Shown here piece by piece: positions 1 through 8,633 of a stretch of DNA of 64,000 bases. Origin of the DNA: Streptomyces sp. JHA26 (lineage in GTDB: Bacteria; Actinomycetota; Actinomycetes; Streptomycetales; Streptomycetaceae); assembly GCF_002005565.1 (NCBI RefSeq), contig NZ_BDJC01000009.1, forward strand, positions 1 through 64,000. The letters are read 5' to 3'. Within the stretch, counting starts at the first letter, position 1; every line of letters starts with the position of its first letter. Position numbers and translations under genes: made by a program. The notes under the pieces are model-generated. The model was not told the DNA's origin. It saw only the letters and a program-made list of their open reading frames with translations, and did not search any database.

Positions 1-1254
1 CCCGGCGGGCCGCGCCCGGGCGAGCGTACGCTGCGGCTGCTGACCGTCGCCGTCGTCGCGCTGTCCGCCGCCCTGCTCACGGGCCGGGCGTGGCTGTTGG
101 CGCCGGCGGCGGCGCCGCTGGTGCTGCTCGCGCTCGCGCTGCCCCGTGCGTACGCCCGTCGCATCGAGACGTCGCTGACCGTCGAGCCGGGTCGGTGCTT
201 CGAGGGCGACACCGTCACGGTCCGCGTCTCGGTGGCCCACGACGGCGGTGCCGTGCACCTCGACCCCGGTGTCACGCTCGGCCCGGGCCTGCGGCTGGAC
301 GAGGTCGTCGTCGGCCCGTCCGCGGTGACGCTGCGGCACACCGCCCTGTGCTGGGGGCGCTGGTCGCTGGGCCCGGTGGACCTCGACGTGTACGACGCCG
401 GGGGCACCGTGCGCCGCACCGTGCGGGTCGAGGCGGCCGAGGTGTCCGTGTTCCCGCACGCCGCACAGGCCCGGTTCACGCCGATTCCGGCGCGGCTGCC
501 GCAGCGGCTCGGAGAGCACGCCTCGTCGCAGCGCGGAGAGGGCGTCGAGGTCATCGGAGTGGGGCCGTGGGTGCCCGGGGAGCGGCAGCGGCGCATCCAC
601 TGGCCGTCGACGACCCGGCGCGGGGCCGTGCAGCTGCACCGGTTCGCGGCCGAGCGGGCCGCCGACACGGTGATGCTGCTCGACGCGTTCGGGGACGTCG
701 TCGATCCGGTGACCGGGGTGTCGTCCCTGGACGAGACGGTGCGGGCCGCGGCCGGACTCGCCCGGGCCTATCTGCGCACCCACGACCGGGTGGGGGTCGT
801 CTCGACCGGAGGCACCACGCGATGGCTGACGCCGGGCACCGGGGACGCGGCGTTCTACCGCATCGTCGAGAGCGTCCTCGACGTCCGCAAGGACCGGCGG
901 TTCGAGGGGCCCGGGCTCGAGCGGGTTCCGCCGCCCGCGCTGCCGGAGGGGGCCCTCGTGTACGTGTTCACCCCGTTGAGCGACGCACGGGTCCTGAAGG
1001 TGCTGCGGGATCTTCAGGGGCGGGGGCGCCGGCCGGTCGTCGTGGAGATCCCTAGCGGTGACCCGCAGGTCGAACCCGGTGACGTGGCGGGCGAACTGGG
1101 GCTGCGGTTGTGGCACGCGGACCGGGACGCGATGCGGTTCGCCCTGCGGGACAGCGGGGTTCCGGTGCTGCAGCACACCGTGGGCGAGTCGTTGGACCTG
1201 GCGTTGGCGCCGCTGCTGTCGGGACGGATCGGGAGTCGGGGGCGGGAGCGATGA
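1..1254 (+). CDS. DUF58 domain protein (5' end outside window)
   Basis: The reading frame is open from base 1, so the true start lies upstream. The visible 417 residues begin with two hydrophobic segments (about residues 13-47), followed by an extracytoplasmic beta-rich part and a DUF58 core. The core signature is present: a Gly/Glu-rich run, then 'RIHWPSTTRRG' and 'ERAADTVMLLDAF', a VWA-like strand. DUF58 proteins usually sit beside a MoxR AAA+ ATPase and a transglutaminase-like membrane protein and are thought to act in metal or cofactor insertion or envelope maturation; those partners would lie upstream, off the window. The stop overlaps the next start (ATGA at 1251-1254), so the two genes are translationally coupled. 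The family call is firm; the role is unproven. Confidence 0.85.
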   Translation, partial: PGGPRPGERTLRLLTVAVVALSAALLTGRAWLLAPAAAPLVLLALALPRAYARRIETSLTVEPGRCFEGDTVTVRVSVAHDGGAVHLDPGVTLGPGLRLDEVVVGPSAVTLRHTALCWGRWSLGPVDLDVYDAGGTVRRTVRVEAAEVSVFPHAAQARFTPIPARLPQRLGEHASSQRGEGVEVIGVGPWVPGERQRRIHWPSTTRRGAVQLHRFAAERAADTVMLLDAFGDVVDPVTGVSSLDETVRAAAGLARAYLRTHDRVGVVSTGGTTRWLTPGTGDAAFYRIVESVLDVRKDRRFEGPGLERVPPPALPEGALVYVFTPLSDARVLKVLRDLQGRGRRPVVVEIPSGDPQVEPGDVAGELGLRLWHADRDAMRFALRDSGVPVLQHTVGESLDLALAPLLSGRIGSRGRER

Positions 1255-1886
1255 CGGAGCCCGGTGCGCGGGTGGGCCTTCGGGAGCACGGGGGATACCG
1301 GGTCGGGACCGTACCGGTGCGGGTGCTCGCGGTGGCGGCCGTCGTGGCGGCGTGGCGGCCGTGGGTGGCGGTGGGCGGGGCGCGGGAGGCGGTGCTGTTC
1401 GGCTGCGCGGTCGCCTTCGCGGTGTGGGCGGCCCCGGCGGTGGACCGGCGGCCGTCGCTGGAGACCGTGCGCTGGGCGCACGTCCTGGTGCGGCACCGGA
1501 CGACGGTGCTGGCGGCCGGGGTCGTGGTGATCGCGGCGTCCGGGGATCCGGCGTGGTGGGAAGGGGCCGGGACGACGGTGCTGCTGGTCGCGTACCTGGT
1601 GGCGAGTGAGACATGGCCGTGGAGGTGGGGACGCGGGGCCGCGCGGGTGTGGGGCGAGGCGGTCGGCGCCTGTGCGGGGGCCGGGGTGGTGCTGGTGGCC
1701 GCGGCGGCTCCGGTGACCGGGGCGGGGTCCGGGCTGGAGCGGCCGATCGCGGCCGGGGTCGTCGCGGGGACGACGGTGGTCGTCGGCTGGGCGCTGGGTG
1801 CCCGGTGGTGGGGCGGGAGGCGGGAGGCGCCCCGGCCCCGCGCGAGCGTCCGGCCCGCGCGGAAGCGGCGCGGCGTCGCTTCCTGA
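1251..1886 (+). CDS. Hypothetical integral membrane protein of the DUF58 operon
   Basis: A 211-residue protein starting at the ATG that overlaps the DUF58 stop by four bases, which decides the start. At least four hydrophobic segments are visible (about residues 20-60, 85-100, 105-125, 140-160 and 170-190), with an Arg-rich cytosolic tail. I recognise no conserved domain. Position and coupling suggest a membrane partner of the DUF58/MoxR system, which is inference. Confidence 0.7.
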   Translation: MTEPGARVGLREHGGYRVGTVPVRVLAVAAVVAAWRPWVAVGGAREAVLFGCAVAFAVWAAPAVDRRPSLETVRWAHVLVRHRTTVLAAGVVVIAASGDPAWWEGAGTTVLLVAYLVASETWPWRWGRGAARVWGEAVGACAGAGVVLVAAAAPVTGAGSGLERPIAAGVVAGTTVVVGWALGARWWGGRREAPRPRASVRPARKRRGVAS

Positions 1887-1981
1887 AGCGGGGACGGGTA
1901 CCTCGTCGGAGACGGGGGCCGCGGAGGCCGACGGCGTGCCGCCACCGCTCACGGCCGCGGACGGGCCGGGCCGGGGCCGCG

Positions 1982-2047
1982 GCGGCCAGGAGCGTGGGCC
2001 GGTGGCGGCCGGGAGCGTGGGCCGGTGGCGGCCGGGAGCGTGGGGCG
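1982..2047. repeat. Tandem 23-bp repeat in a 395-bp gene-free stretch
   Basis: Two full copies and one partial copy of a 23-bp unit (core GGAGCGTGGGCCGGTGGCGG) lie head to tail. A second direct repeat (core CGGCACGCCTGCCCG) occurs near 2136-2150 and 2173-2187. The remaining gap 1887-2281 between the operon end and the convergent permease is extremely GC-rich, with no plausible gene and no clear T-tailed terminator. Confidence 0.6.
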
Positions 2048-2281
2048 GCCCGGGGTTCCTGCCGGTCCTCCCCCGGTCTGCGGGGCGCCCGCCGGGGCGT
2101 TGTTCCGCCTCCTTCTTCGGCCGCTCCCCCGGCCGCCGGCACGCCTGCCCGCTTCGACCGCTTCCCCGGCCGACGGCACGCCTGCCCGGCCGTCGCGTTC
2201 CGTCGCCCTGCGCGACCCGTGCGGCGGCGCCCTCGGGCCGCGGCCGCCCGTGCGGCCTGCGCACCGGTCGCGGGGAAGCGG

Positions 2282-3661
2282 CTACCGCATGCCGGGCTCC
2301 CGGGCGGAACCGGCGCCGTCCGTGTCCCCCTCGCGGTCGCCGCGGCCGGTCCGCCGTACGGCTGCGAGTGCGGCGAGCACCGTTCCGACGGCGACGACCG
2401 CCAGTCCGCGCAGCCACACCTCGGCCTCGATCTGCGTGGCGAGCGCGACACAGGACGCGGCACCCAGCACGGGCAGCGCGGTCGGGGTCCGGAAGTGATC
2501 GGCGCCGCCCGGGTCGCGGCGCAGGACCAGCACGGCCGTGTTGACCATGAAGAAGACCACGAGGAGCAACAGGACCAGGGTGGACGCCAGGGTGGCGACG
2601 CTGCCGGTGAGCGCGAGGAGCATCGCCAGCAGGGTCGTGACCGCGATGGCGGCCCACGGCGTACGGCGGCCGGGCAGCACCTTGGTCAGCACGGCGGGCA
2701 GGAGGCCGTCCCGGGCCATGCCGTAGGCCAGCCGTGAGGACATGATGCCGGTGAGCAGTGCGCCGTTCGCGACGGCGACGAGGGCGATGGCGCTGAACAG
2801 GCGCGTCGGCACTCCTCCGGCAGCCTTGACGACCTCGAGCAGCGGCCCGCTCGACCCGGCGAGCCGGGACGTCGGCACGGCCGCGGACGCGGCGAGGCCC
2901 ACCAGTACGTACACGGCCCCCGCGGTGGCCAGGGCGCCGAAGAGGGCGCGCGGGTAGGAACGCCGTGGGTCGCGGGTCTCCTCGGCGACGTTCACGGACG
3001 TCTCGAACCCGACGAAGGAGTAGTACGCCAGTACGGAGCCGCTCAGCACGGCCGCCGCGGCCCCCTTCTCCGGTGTGCCGAGTCGGAGGAGCCGTCCGGC
3101 GTCGCCGTCGCCGCGCAGCAGCAGCCACCCGCCGAGGACGACGATGACGGCCAGGCCGCCCACCTCGACGAGGGTGGCGACGACGTTGGCGCGGGTCGAC
3201 TCCTTGATGCCGCGGGCGTTGACCAGCGCGAGCACGGCGAGGAACAGGACGGCGACGGCGCCCACCGGAAGCGTCACGAAGGCGGACAGGTAGTCGCCCC
3301 CGAAGCCCCGGGCGAGTGCGGCCACGGAGACGATGCCGGCGGCCAGCATGCAGAACCCCGCGACGAACCCGGCGAACGGCCCGAAGGCGCGCGTGGCGTA
3401 GTGGGAGGCTCCGCCCGCCCGCGGGTACTTCGTCGCCAGTTCCGCGTAGGACGCGGCGGTCAGCAGTGCCAGCAGCAGCGCGACGACGAGCGGCACCCAC
3501 ACCGCTCCCCCGGTGTCGGCGGCCACCTGCCCCACCAGGACGTAGACGCCGGCGCCGAGGACGTCGCCCAGGATGAAGAAGTACAGCAGCGGGGTGGTCA
3601 GCGCGCGCTTGAGCGCGGGGCCCGGTACGTCCGCCGACACGTGCTTTCCGACATTCGCCAT
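2282..3661 (-). CDS. APC-family amino acid permease
   Basis: A 459-residue polytopic protein with about 12 hydrophobic segments. The N-terminal 'GDVLGAGVYVLVG' matches the unwound TM1 substrate-binding motif of amino acid-polyamine-organocation carriers, followed by 'SYAELATKYPRAGGASHY' typical of TM2-TM3. It probably imports an amino acid or polyamine by proton symport; the substrate cannot be read from sequence. It is transcribed alone, convergent with the DUF58 operon and divergent from the YceI-like gene. The ATG start gives a normal family length. Confidence 0.88.
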   Translation of the reverse strand: MANVGKHVSADVPGPALKRALTTPLLYFFILGDVLGAGVYVLVGQVAADTGGAVWVPLVVALLLALLTAASYAELATKYPRAGGASHYATRAFGPFAGFVAGFCMLAAGIVSVAALARGFGGDYLSAFVTLPVGAVAVLFLAVLALVNARGIKESTRANVVATLVEVGGLAVIVVLGGWLLLRGDGDAGRLLRLGTPEKGAAAAVLSGSVLAYYSFVGFETSVNVAEETRDPRRSYPRALFGALATAGAVYVLVGLAASAAVPTSRLAGSSGPLLEVVKAAGGVPTRLFSAIALVAVANGALLTGIMSSRLAYGMARDGLLPAVLTKVLPGRRTPWAAIAVTTLLAMLLALTGSVATLASTLVLLLLVVFFMVNTAVLVLRRDPGGADHFRTPTALPVLGAASCVALATQIEAEVWLRGLAVVAVGTVLAALAAVRRTGRGDREGDTDGAGSAREPGMR

Positions 3662-4057
3662 GCCGCCTCATGTCCCCCGAACACCGGGAAACACGCTTCA
3701 CGGTGGTGCGAATGGTCGAGCGGGCGTGTTCCGTCCGACCGCGACGACGGCGCCGAGGGCCGTGTGGGGACGTCGCGGATTCTTCGTGTCCTTCGCCACA
3801 GCACTTCTGCAAATTGTGGAGAGCGGGGCGGGGTGATGTGCCTCGTCGGTGCGTCGATTCACGCCGTCCGACCAGTCCGGAGGGAGTTTCACCAGTTCCA
3901 GGCCCCAGAGTGAACCCTTCCGCGCTCACGGCTTTATGATCGTCAACGAACTGTCGCCTCACGCCCGTTCCCCTGTCCGGACGATTCTTGACGACCGCGA
4001 ACACGGGGGGACGGCTCGGGTCGCGCGGCGGTGACACAGTGAAGAAAGGTGGACTCC
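3662..4057. other. Divergent intergenic region with a candidate promoter
   Basis: A 396-bp gap between the permease (minus) and the YceI-like gene (plus). It contains a good -10 hexamer TATGAT at 3935-3940 on the plus strand with only a weak -35 (GAACCC, 17-bp spacing), which would give a leader of about 110 nt. Short ORFs here (for example from 3849) have no convincing ribosome site or family and were not called. Confidence 0.4.
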
Positions 4058-4972
4058 ATGGCCCTCGGGCTGCTCCGACGCCGGCTTTCCCGCGGCACGT
4101 CCGGCGCCACACCGAGCCTCTCGGTCCCCCTGCCGCCCGGTGCGGGGGGAGTCGGCTTCGAGGTCGTCGACCCCCTGGGACAACCCATGGGCGGAGCCGA
4201 AGTGACCGTGACCGCCCTGGACAGCCACCGCGTCGCGACACACGGGACCACGGATCCGAACGGCTGGTTCGTGGCGACGCTGCCGGCCGGCTCCTACAGC
4301 GTGATGACGGTGGCCGAGGGCCTGTCGCCGGCCCGCGAGAACCTCGACATCACCGCCGGAGTGGCGCTGCCTCCCGTGCGTGTCGCCCTGCAGTCCGCCC
4401 GCCAGCCGGAACTCCCGACCGCCGGGACCTGGCTGTTCGACCCTCCGCACACCGCGATCCGCTTCATCGCCAAGCACGTCGGCATGGCCCACGTCCACGG
4501 CCGCTTCACCCGCTTCGAGGGCGGTATCCGCGTCGCGCCGGACATGGCCGACTCGCACGTCTCGGTGCGCATCGACGCCTCCAGTCTCACCACGGGCAAC
4601 AACACCCGGGACAACCACCTGCGTTCCGCGGACTTCCTGGACGTCGAGCGCTACCCGTACATCGACTTCACCAGCACCCGGTTCGCCTACCGCGGCGGCT
4701 CGAAGTGGACGCTGCACGGCACGCTCACGATGCACGGCACCAGTCGTTCCGTCGGCCTCGACACGACCTATCTCGGAACGGTGAACGGCGGTTACGGCCA
4801 GGAGCTGCGCTGCGCCGCGCTCGCCAAGGCGGAGCTCCACCGGGAGGACTTCACCCTCAACTGGCGGTCCATGCTGGCCCGCGGCATCGCGGTCGTCGGG
4901 CCGACCGTCCAACTGGAGCTGGACGTGCAGGCGATGTACCGCACCCACGACACTCCCACGCCCCCGGAGTAG
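4058..4972 (+). CDS. YceI-family protein with an N-terminal regulatory-like beta domain
   Basis: A 304-residue protein. Residues ~20-110 form a carboxypeptidase-regulatory/transthyretin-like beta sandwich ('GFEVVDPLGQPMGGAEVTV'...'GSYSVMTVAEG'). Residues ~120-295 form a YceI lipocalin-like barrel ('TWLFDPPHTAIRF', 'KHVGMAHVHGRF', 'YPYIDFTST', 'LTMHGTSRSV'). YceI proteins bind isoprenoid-type lipids. The ATG at 4058 was chosen over an in-frame GTG at 4049 because GAAAGG (4044-4049) is about 8 nt upstream. No signal peptide is obvious, so it may be cytosolic. The gene ends at a strong bidirectional terminator. Confidence 0.85.
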   Translation: MALGLLRRRLSRGTSGATPSLSVPLPPGAGGVGFEVVDPLGQPMGGAEVTVTALDSHRVATHGTTDPNGWFVATLPAGSYSVMTVAEGLSPARENLDITAGVALPPVRVALQSARQPELPTAGTWLFDPPHTAIRFIAKHVGMAHVHGRFTRFEGGIRVAPDMADSHVSVRIDASSLTTGNNTRDNHLRSADFLDVERYPYIDFTSTRFAYRGGSKWTLHGTLTMHGTSRSVGLDTTYLGTVNGGYGQELRCAALAKAELHREDFTLNWRSMLARGIAVVGPTVQLELDVQAMYRTHDTPTPPE

Positions 4973-4977
4973 GCGAC

Positions 4978-5014
4978 CGGCCCCTTCCCCGAGGTGGTCT
5001 CGGGGAAGGGGCCG
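4978..5014. terminator. Bidirectional hairpin terminator
   Basis: A perfect 16-bp inverted repeat (4978-4993 and 4999-5014; arm CGGCCCCTTCCCCGAG) with a 5-nt loop. It lies between the convergent YceI-like and FlgD-like Ig protein genes and can terminate both. Confidence 0.85.
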
Positions 5015-5034
5015 GTGCCCGTGCGGCGCCGGGA

Positions 5035-7311
5035 TCAGCCGGTGACCTTCACGACGCCCGAGGCCGTCGCGTCCGCGCCCGTGCCGTCCGCCGGTGCGGC
5101 GGTCAGGCGCCAGGTGTAGCCGCCCGTCGCCGCCGGGGTGCCCGACTCGGACGTGCCGTCCCAGTCGACCCGGACCGCGCTGAGGGCGCTCTCGCCCCTC
5201 CAGGTGCGGACGACCTCGCCGGTGGCGCGACGGGTGAGCGTCACCTGCCAGGAGGCCGCGGGCTTGGAGAGCCACCACGCGGCGGCCCACTCCCCGGCCG
5301 ACGTCCGCGGAACGGCGGTGCGTGCGACGCGCAGCGCGGAGACCTCGTGCTGCGGCGCGGTGACGTGCACGGTGTCGTCCGCGTCGACCCAGACCAGCTT
5401 GCCGGCGCCCGGGTCGACGGTCCAGGTGGAACCGCGTCCGTCGCCTTCCGCGGGCTGCTTCAGCCCGGTGACGGTGCCCAGGTCGGCCGTACCGCCGTCC
5501 GTCCGCAGGGCCGTCAGGCGCAACGCGCCGGACGTGTCGCGGTGGGCCGTGAAGCGGTCGCCCAGCAGGACGCCGGCCGCCGGGGCGGGGTAGGTGCGCC
5601 CGGTCGCCAGGTCGCGCACGCCCGCCGCGTCCTTCGAGGCGCAGCTCCAGTACAGCAGGGTGCCGCTGTACTGGAGTTCGTCGGGCACGCAGGCGGAGCC
5701 GAGGTCGACGGTCCTGATCAGCTCGCCGGAGCGCACGTTGATCTCCTTGACCTTGCCGGGCCGGTTGGGCGCCGGCTTGAACAGCCTCTTGCGGTCCAGT
5801 GCGGCGGCCTGCGCGGGCTGTTCGCGGACGACGCGGTCGCGGGACGTGTCCACGACGTACTGCCGTCCGCCCGCCTCGTAGAGCACGAACTCCGGTGCCG
5901 TGTCCAGGATGCGGCCGCCCGTGCCCGGCAGCGGAACGCTGTCCGCCGGGTGTTCCGGGTCGTCGCCGGTCACCAGGACGTCGGTGCCCGTGTCCGGGTC
6001 GGCGGTCAGCCGGGCCAGCCCCTCGTCGGTACCGTCGGCGAAGCGGCCGGGCTCGAGGCCCGGGAAGTCGGCGAGCGCCGCGCCGTCCGCCGGGTCGAGA
6101 CCGGTGCCGACGTCCTTGCCGTGCAGCGTCCGGGTGCCGGTGAGGGAGGTGACGTACCGCAGTCTCCCCCGGTCGAGGCTCAGCGCCGTGATCGCGCCGT
6201 CCGCCGTCTTGACCCGGGGCACCTGTCGCAGGAGGAGGTCGAAGACGAGCCCCGAGCCGTCCACGGCGAAGTGGTGCACGGCGCGCTCGCCGTCGGCGTC
6301 CTTGCCGAGCACGACCAGCGAGCCGGTGCCCTCGGCGCGCAGGAACGCCTGCTCCACGTCGCCGAGCAGGGTCCGCTCGGTCTCCGCTCCGGCGAACGGG
6401 GTGAGGTGCAGTGGACCGCCGTCGTCCTCGTACCACAGGACGTTGTCGCCCACCACGAAGGAGGTGACCTCGCTGTCGGGGGTCCGCGTGGCGAGTGGCA
6501 CGATCCGCGGGGCGGCGGTGCTGCCGAGGGGCATGACCCGCACGCCCGGGGTTCCTTCGCGGGAGAACCAGCTGACGGTCGTCTGGGTGATCCGGAAGCT
6601 GCTCGCCTCGCCGGTCACGGGCAGCGGGACGACTCTGCCGTTGTACGCGGTGAGGATGCCGTAGCCCTGGGTGCCGTCGGCGGTGCGGTAGCCGATGAGC
6701 AGCTGGTTGTAGTAGGCGCCGAGGAGCATCGGCTCGGCGCCGGTGGTGGCTCCGGCGGGCAGCTGTACCACGGGGTCGCTCGCCGGGTCGCCGCCGCGCG
6801 CGACGCGCAACTGGTACGTGCCGTCCCCCCGGTCGACGGTGGCCAGCACCCAGCCGTTGCCGATGCGCGGGTTGAGGTACCCGGCGGGCACCCTGAGGGT
6901 GCTGGTGTTGGCCGGGTCCTCGATGCCGATCCGCACGACGTCCGTGCCGCCGTCCGCGCGCGGCCTGGTGTAGACGACGCGGTTGAACCCGTCGTGACCG
7001 CGCACGACGGCGTCCTGCGGGACGCCGTCGAGCTCCGGGACGGGCTTGGTGGTCCTGTTGTACGTCGTCGTCCAGAGGTACCTGTCGCCCTCGTGGTGCA
7101 GCACGCCCTGGGCGCCGGTCGCCAGGACCGTCTCCGTCCCCTCGCCGTAGGCGTCGGGCGCGGGTACGAGGACCTCGGCCGCCTCCGCCGCGTGTGCCGT
7201 GGCCGGCAGTGCGGTCGTCAGCCCCGCGGCGAGGACGGCCGCGACGGCCGCCGCCGTGGTGGTGCGGCGGATGCGCCGGGCGTGGCTGTTCGTGCACAGG
7301 TGATGGGACAC
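5035..7311 (-). CDS. Large secreted protein with C-terminal FlgD-like Ig domain
   Basis: A 758-residue protein with a twin-Arg-containing basic N-terminus ('HARRIRRTTTAAAVAAV'), a hydrophobic core and an Ala-X-Ala site before 'AAEAAEVLVP', so it is probably exported. The middle ~550 residues look like WD/beta-propeller-type repeats. The last ~90 residues end in 'WDGTSESGTPAATGGYTWRLTA', the signature of FlgD Ig-like domains. The GTG start at 7311 is chosen because AAGGGGG sits 5-6 nt upstream; an upstream TTG extension lacks a ribosome site. Monocistronic. Function unknown; a cell-wall or adhesin-like role is a guess. Confidence 0.75.
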   Translation of the reverse strand: MSHHLCTNSHARRIRRTTTAAAVAAVLAAGLTTALPATAHAAEAAEVLVPAPDAYGEGTETVLATGAQGVLHHEGDRYLWTTTYNRTTKPVPELDGVPQDAVVRGHDGFNRVVYTRPRADGGTDVVRIGIEDPANTSTLRVPAGYLNPRIGNGWVLATVDRGDGTYQLRVARGGDPASDPVVQLPAGATTGAEPMLLGAYYNQLLIGYRTADGTQGYGILTAYNGRVVPLPVTGEASSFRITQTTVSWFSREGTPGVRVMPLGSTAAPRIVPLATRTPDSEVTSFVVGDNVLWYEDDGGPLHLTPFAGAETERTLLGDVEQAFLRAEGTGSLVVLGKDADGERAVHHFAVDGSGLVFDLLLRQVPRVKTADGAITALSLDRGRLRYVTSLTGTRTLHGKDVGTGLDPADGAALADFPGLEPGRFADGTDEGLARLTADPDTGTDVLVTGDDPEHPADSVPLPGTGGRILDTAPEFVLYEAGGRQYVVDTSRDRVVREQPAQAAALDRKRLFKPAPNRPGKVKEINVRSGELIRTVDLGSACVPDELQYSGTLLYWSCASKDAAGVRDLATGRTYPAPAAGVLLGDRFTAHRDTSGALRLTALRTDGGTADLGTVTGLKQPAEGDGRGSTWTVDPGAGKLVWVDADDTVHVTAPQHEVSALRVARTAVPRTSAGEWAAAWWLSKPAASWQVTLTRRATGEVVRTWRGESALSAVRVDWDGTSESGTPAATGGYTWRLTAAPADGTGADATASGVVKVTG

Positions 7312-7559
7312 CTGAACCCCCTTGTATGAAACCGTCAACACCCGTCTTGGGTGTGAACTCGGTCAACAGTACGTCGTTGCACGGGAGTTGTGTGGGAAAC
7401 GTGTTCCACTCGTGTCGCAGGAGTGTCACAGCGCTCGGGGGGAAGGCGGCGGGGCACCGGTACCCCGGCCCGCGTCTTCGCGCGGTGGGCCGCGGACCAG
7501 GCGGCCGACGTCCGCCGGACCGCGCGGTGGACGGCCCCGGCCTCCCGTACGAGCGTTGT

Positions 7560-7574
7560 TACGCTCCCGTGGTG
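7560..7574 (+). promoter_or_regulatory. Leaderless promoter -10 abutting the HD gene
   Basis: TACGCT (7560-7565, TANNNT consensus) is followed by exactly six bases and then the GTG start at 7572. In actinobacteria this spacing places the transcription start on the start codon, so the mRNA is probably leaderless. No good -35 is visible. Confidence 0.5.
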
Positions 7575-8171
7575 AGGATTCCGGGAACCGAAGAGATCCG
7601 TGCGCTGCACCAGAAGTACGCGCCGACCGCCGAGGCGTTCGAGCTCGTGCACACCCACTGCGAGACCGTCTGGAGCATCGCCGAACAGCTGCTCGCCGCG
7701 CCGCACCTCGGCCATCTCGACGCCGAACTGGTCCGCGCCGGCTGTCTGCTGCACGACATCGGCGTCTACCGCCTCTACGGGGACGACGGGCGGCTGGACC
7801 ACGGCGCCTACATCCGGCACGGGCTGCTCGGCCACGAGATCCTGGAGAAGGAGGGCTTCCCGGAGACGCTGTGCCGCTTCTGCTCCCACCACACGGGAGT
7901 GGGGGTCACGAAGGAGGACGTCCTGAAGCAGGGGCTCCCCCTGCCCGTCGCCGACTACCTGGCGGTGACGGACGAGGAGCGGCTGGTCATGTACGCGGAC
8001 AAGTTCCACAGCAAGTCCAGGCCCACGGTGTTCCTGACCGCCGACGAGTACGCCTCCCAGGTGCGCCGCTTCGGCGAGGAGAAGGTCACGGCCTTCCAGG
8101 CCCTGCGCGCGGAGTTCGGCGACCCCGAACTGACGGTGCCGGTCTTCTGCGCCGGGGCCGCCGACGGTTAG
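7572..8171 (+). CDS. HD domain metal-dependent phosphohydrolase
   Basis: A 199-residue protein with the HD signature: His27/His29, the 'LLHDIG' doublet His61-Asp62, 'HGAYIRHGLLGHEIL' (about 77-91) and 'CSHHTG' near 102. These residues coordinate metal in HD phosphohydrolases acting on nucleotides or phosphoesters; the substrate is not identifiable. The GTG start is supported by a -10-like TACGCT six bases upstream and no Shine-Dalgarno sequence, consistent with leaderless translation. It stands alone between the divergent secreted protein and nadE. Confidence 0.85.
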   Translation: MRIPGTEEIRALHQKYAPTAEAFELVHTHCETVWSIAEQLLAAPHLGHLDAELVRAGCLLHDIGVYRLYGDDGRLDHGAYIRHGLLGHEILEKEGFPETLCRFCSHHTGVGVTKEDVLKQGLPLPVADYLAVTDEERLVMYADKFHSKSRPTVFLTADEYASQVRRFGEEKVTAFQALRAEFGDPELTVPVFCAGAADG

Positions 8172-8266
8172 GACCTGCCGTTCGGGCCAGGGCGGCTGAG
8201 AGAAGCGACGCCTTTCGACCGACCCGAGCGGGGCGTGGTGCGCGCAGCGGCAAGGCGGAGGAGGGC

Positions 8267-8319
8267 GTCGACGCGGTGGGGGTCCCCCGCGCGAGCGCAG
8301 CCGAGCGTGGGGAGTCGAC
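8267..8319. repeat. Streptomyces-type intergenic repeat flanked by GTCGAC
   Basis: Within the 462-bp gap 8172-8633, a GTCGAC-bounded block contains GGGGGTCCCCC followed by GCGAGCGCAGCCGAGCGTGG. Short 'GCTCGAGCGAAGCCGAG'-like blocks of this kind are scattered in Streptomyces intergenic DNA (from memory). It can fold into hairpins and may serve as a terminator or processing element. No gene was found in this gap. Confidence 0.45.
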
Positions 8320-8408
8320 AACCGCCCCGCCCGGTTCCCTGCTCGGCGGCTTCCTCGCGGCCGAGTGGGGGGCTGCGCACGAGCCTCCTGGCGACGGCCA
8401 CGGGCATG

Positions 8409-8462
8409 ATGCCGTCCCCGGTCGTGATGCCGTACCCGGTCGTCATGCCGTCCCCGGTCGCG
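8409..8462. repeat. Three tandem 18-bp repeats
   Basis: Three consecutive copies of ATGCCGTCCCCGGTCGTG, with single-base differences, start at 8409, 8427 and 8445. The unit is a multiple of three, but neither strand shows a convincing gene here. It lies about 170 bp upstream of nadE. Confidence 0.7.
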
Positions 8463-8633
8463 GTCGTTCTCCTCCCTCGTACGCCTGGGACGGGAGCTTC
8501 CGGCCCCGGTGCCGCCCGTGACGCCGCCGTGCTCGGAGGGACGGGCGGCCGACGCGGATCCCGCCCCGGTGAAGGCCTCCGGGCTGGGTAGGCTGAGAAC
8601 GGCAGCACATCGCGAACCAGATCAGGAGCAGAC

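Noticed and set aside
90..1055. Long overlapping frame over the DUF58 gene
   Set aside because: Arg/Gly-rich frame-shifted shadow of a clear DUF58 coding frame.
1014..4241. 1075-codon minus-strand frame
   Set aside because: Antisense low-complexity shadow across several genes and gaps; no domain.
3988..7329. 1113-codon plus-strand frame opposite the secreted Ig protein
   Set aside because: Composition typical of antisense frames in 70%+ GC DNA; the minus-strand gene has signal peptide and FlgD Ig signature.
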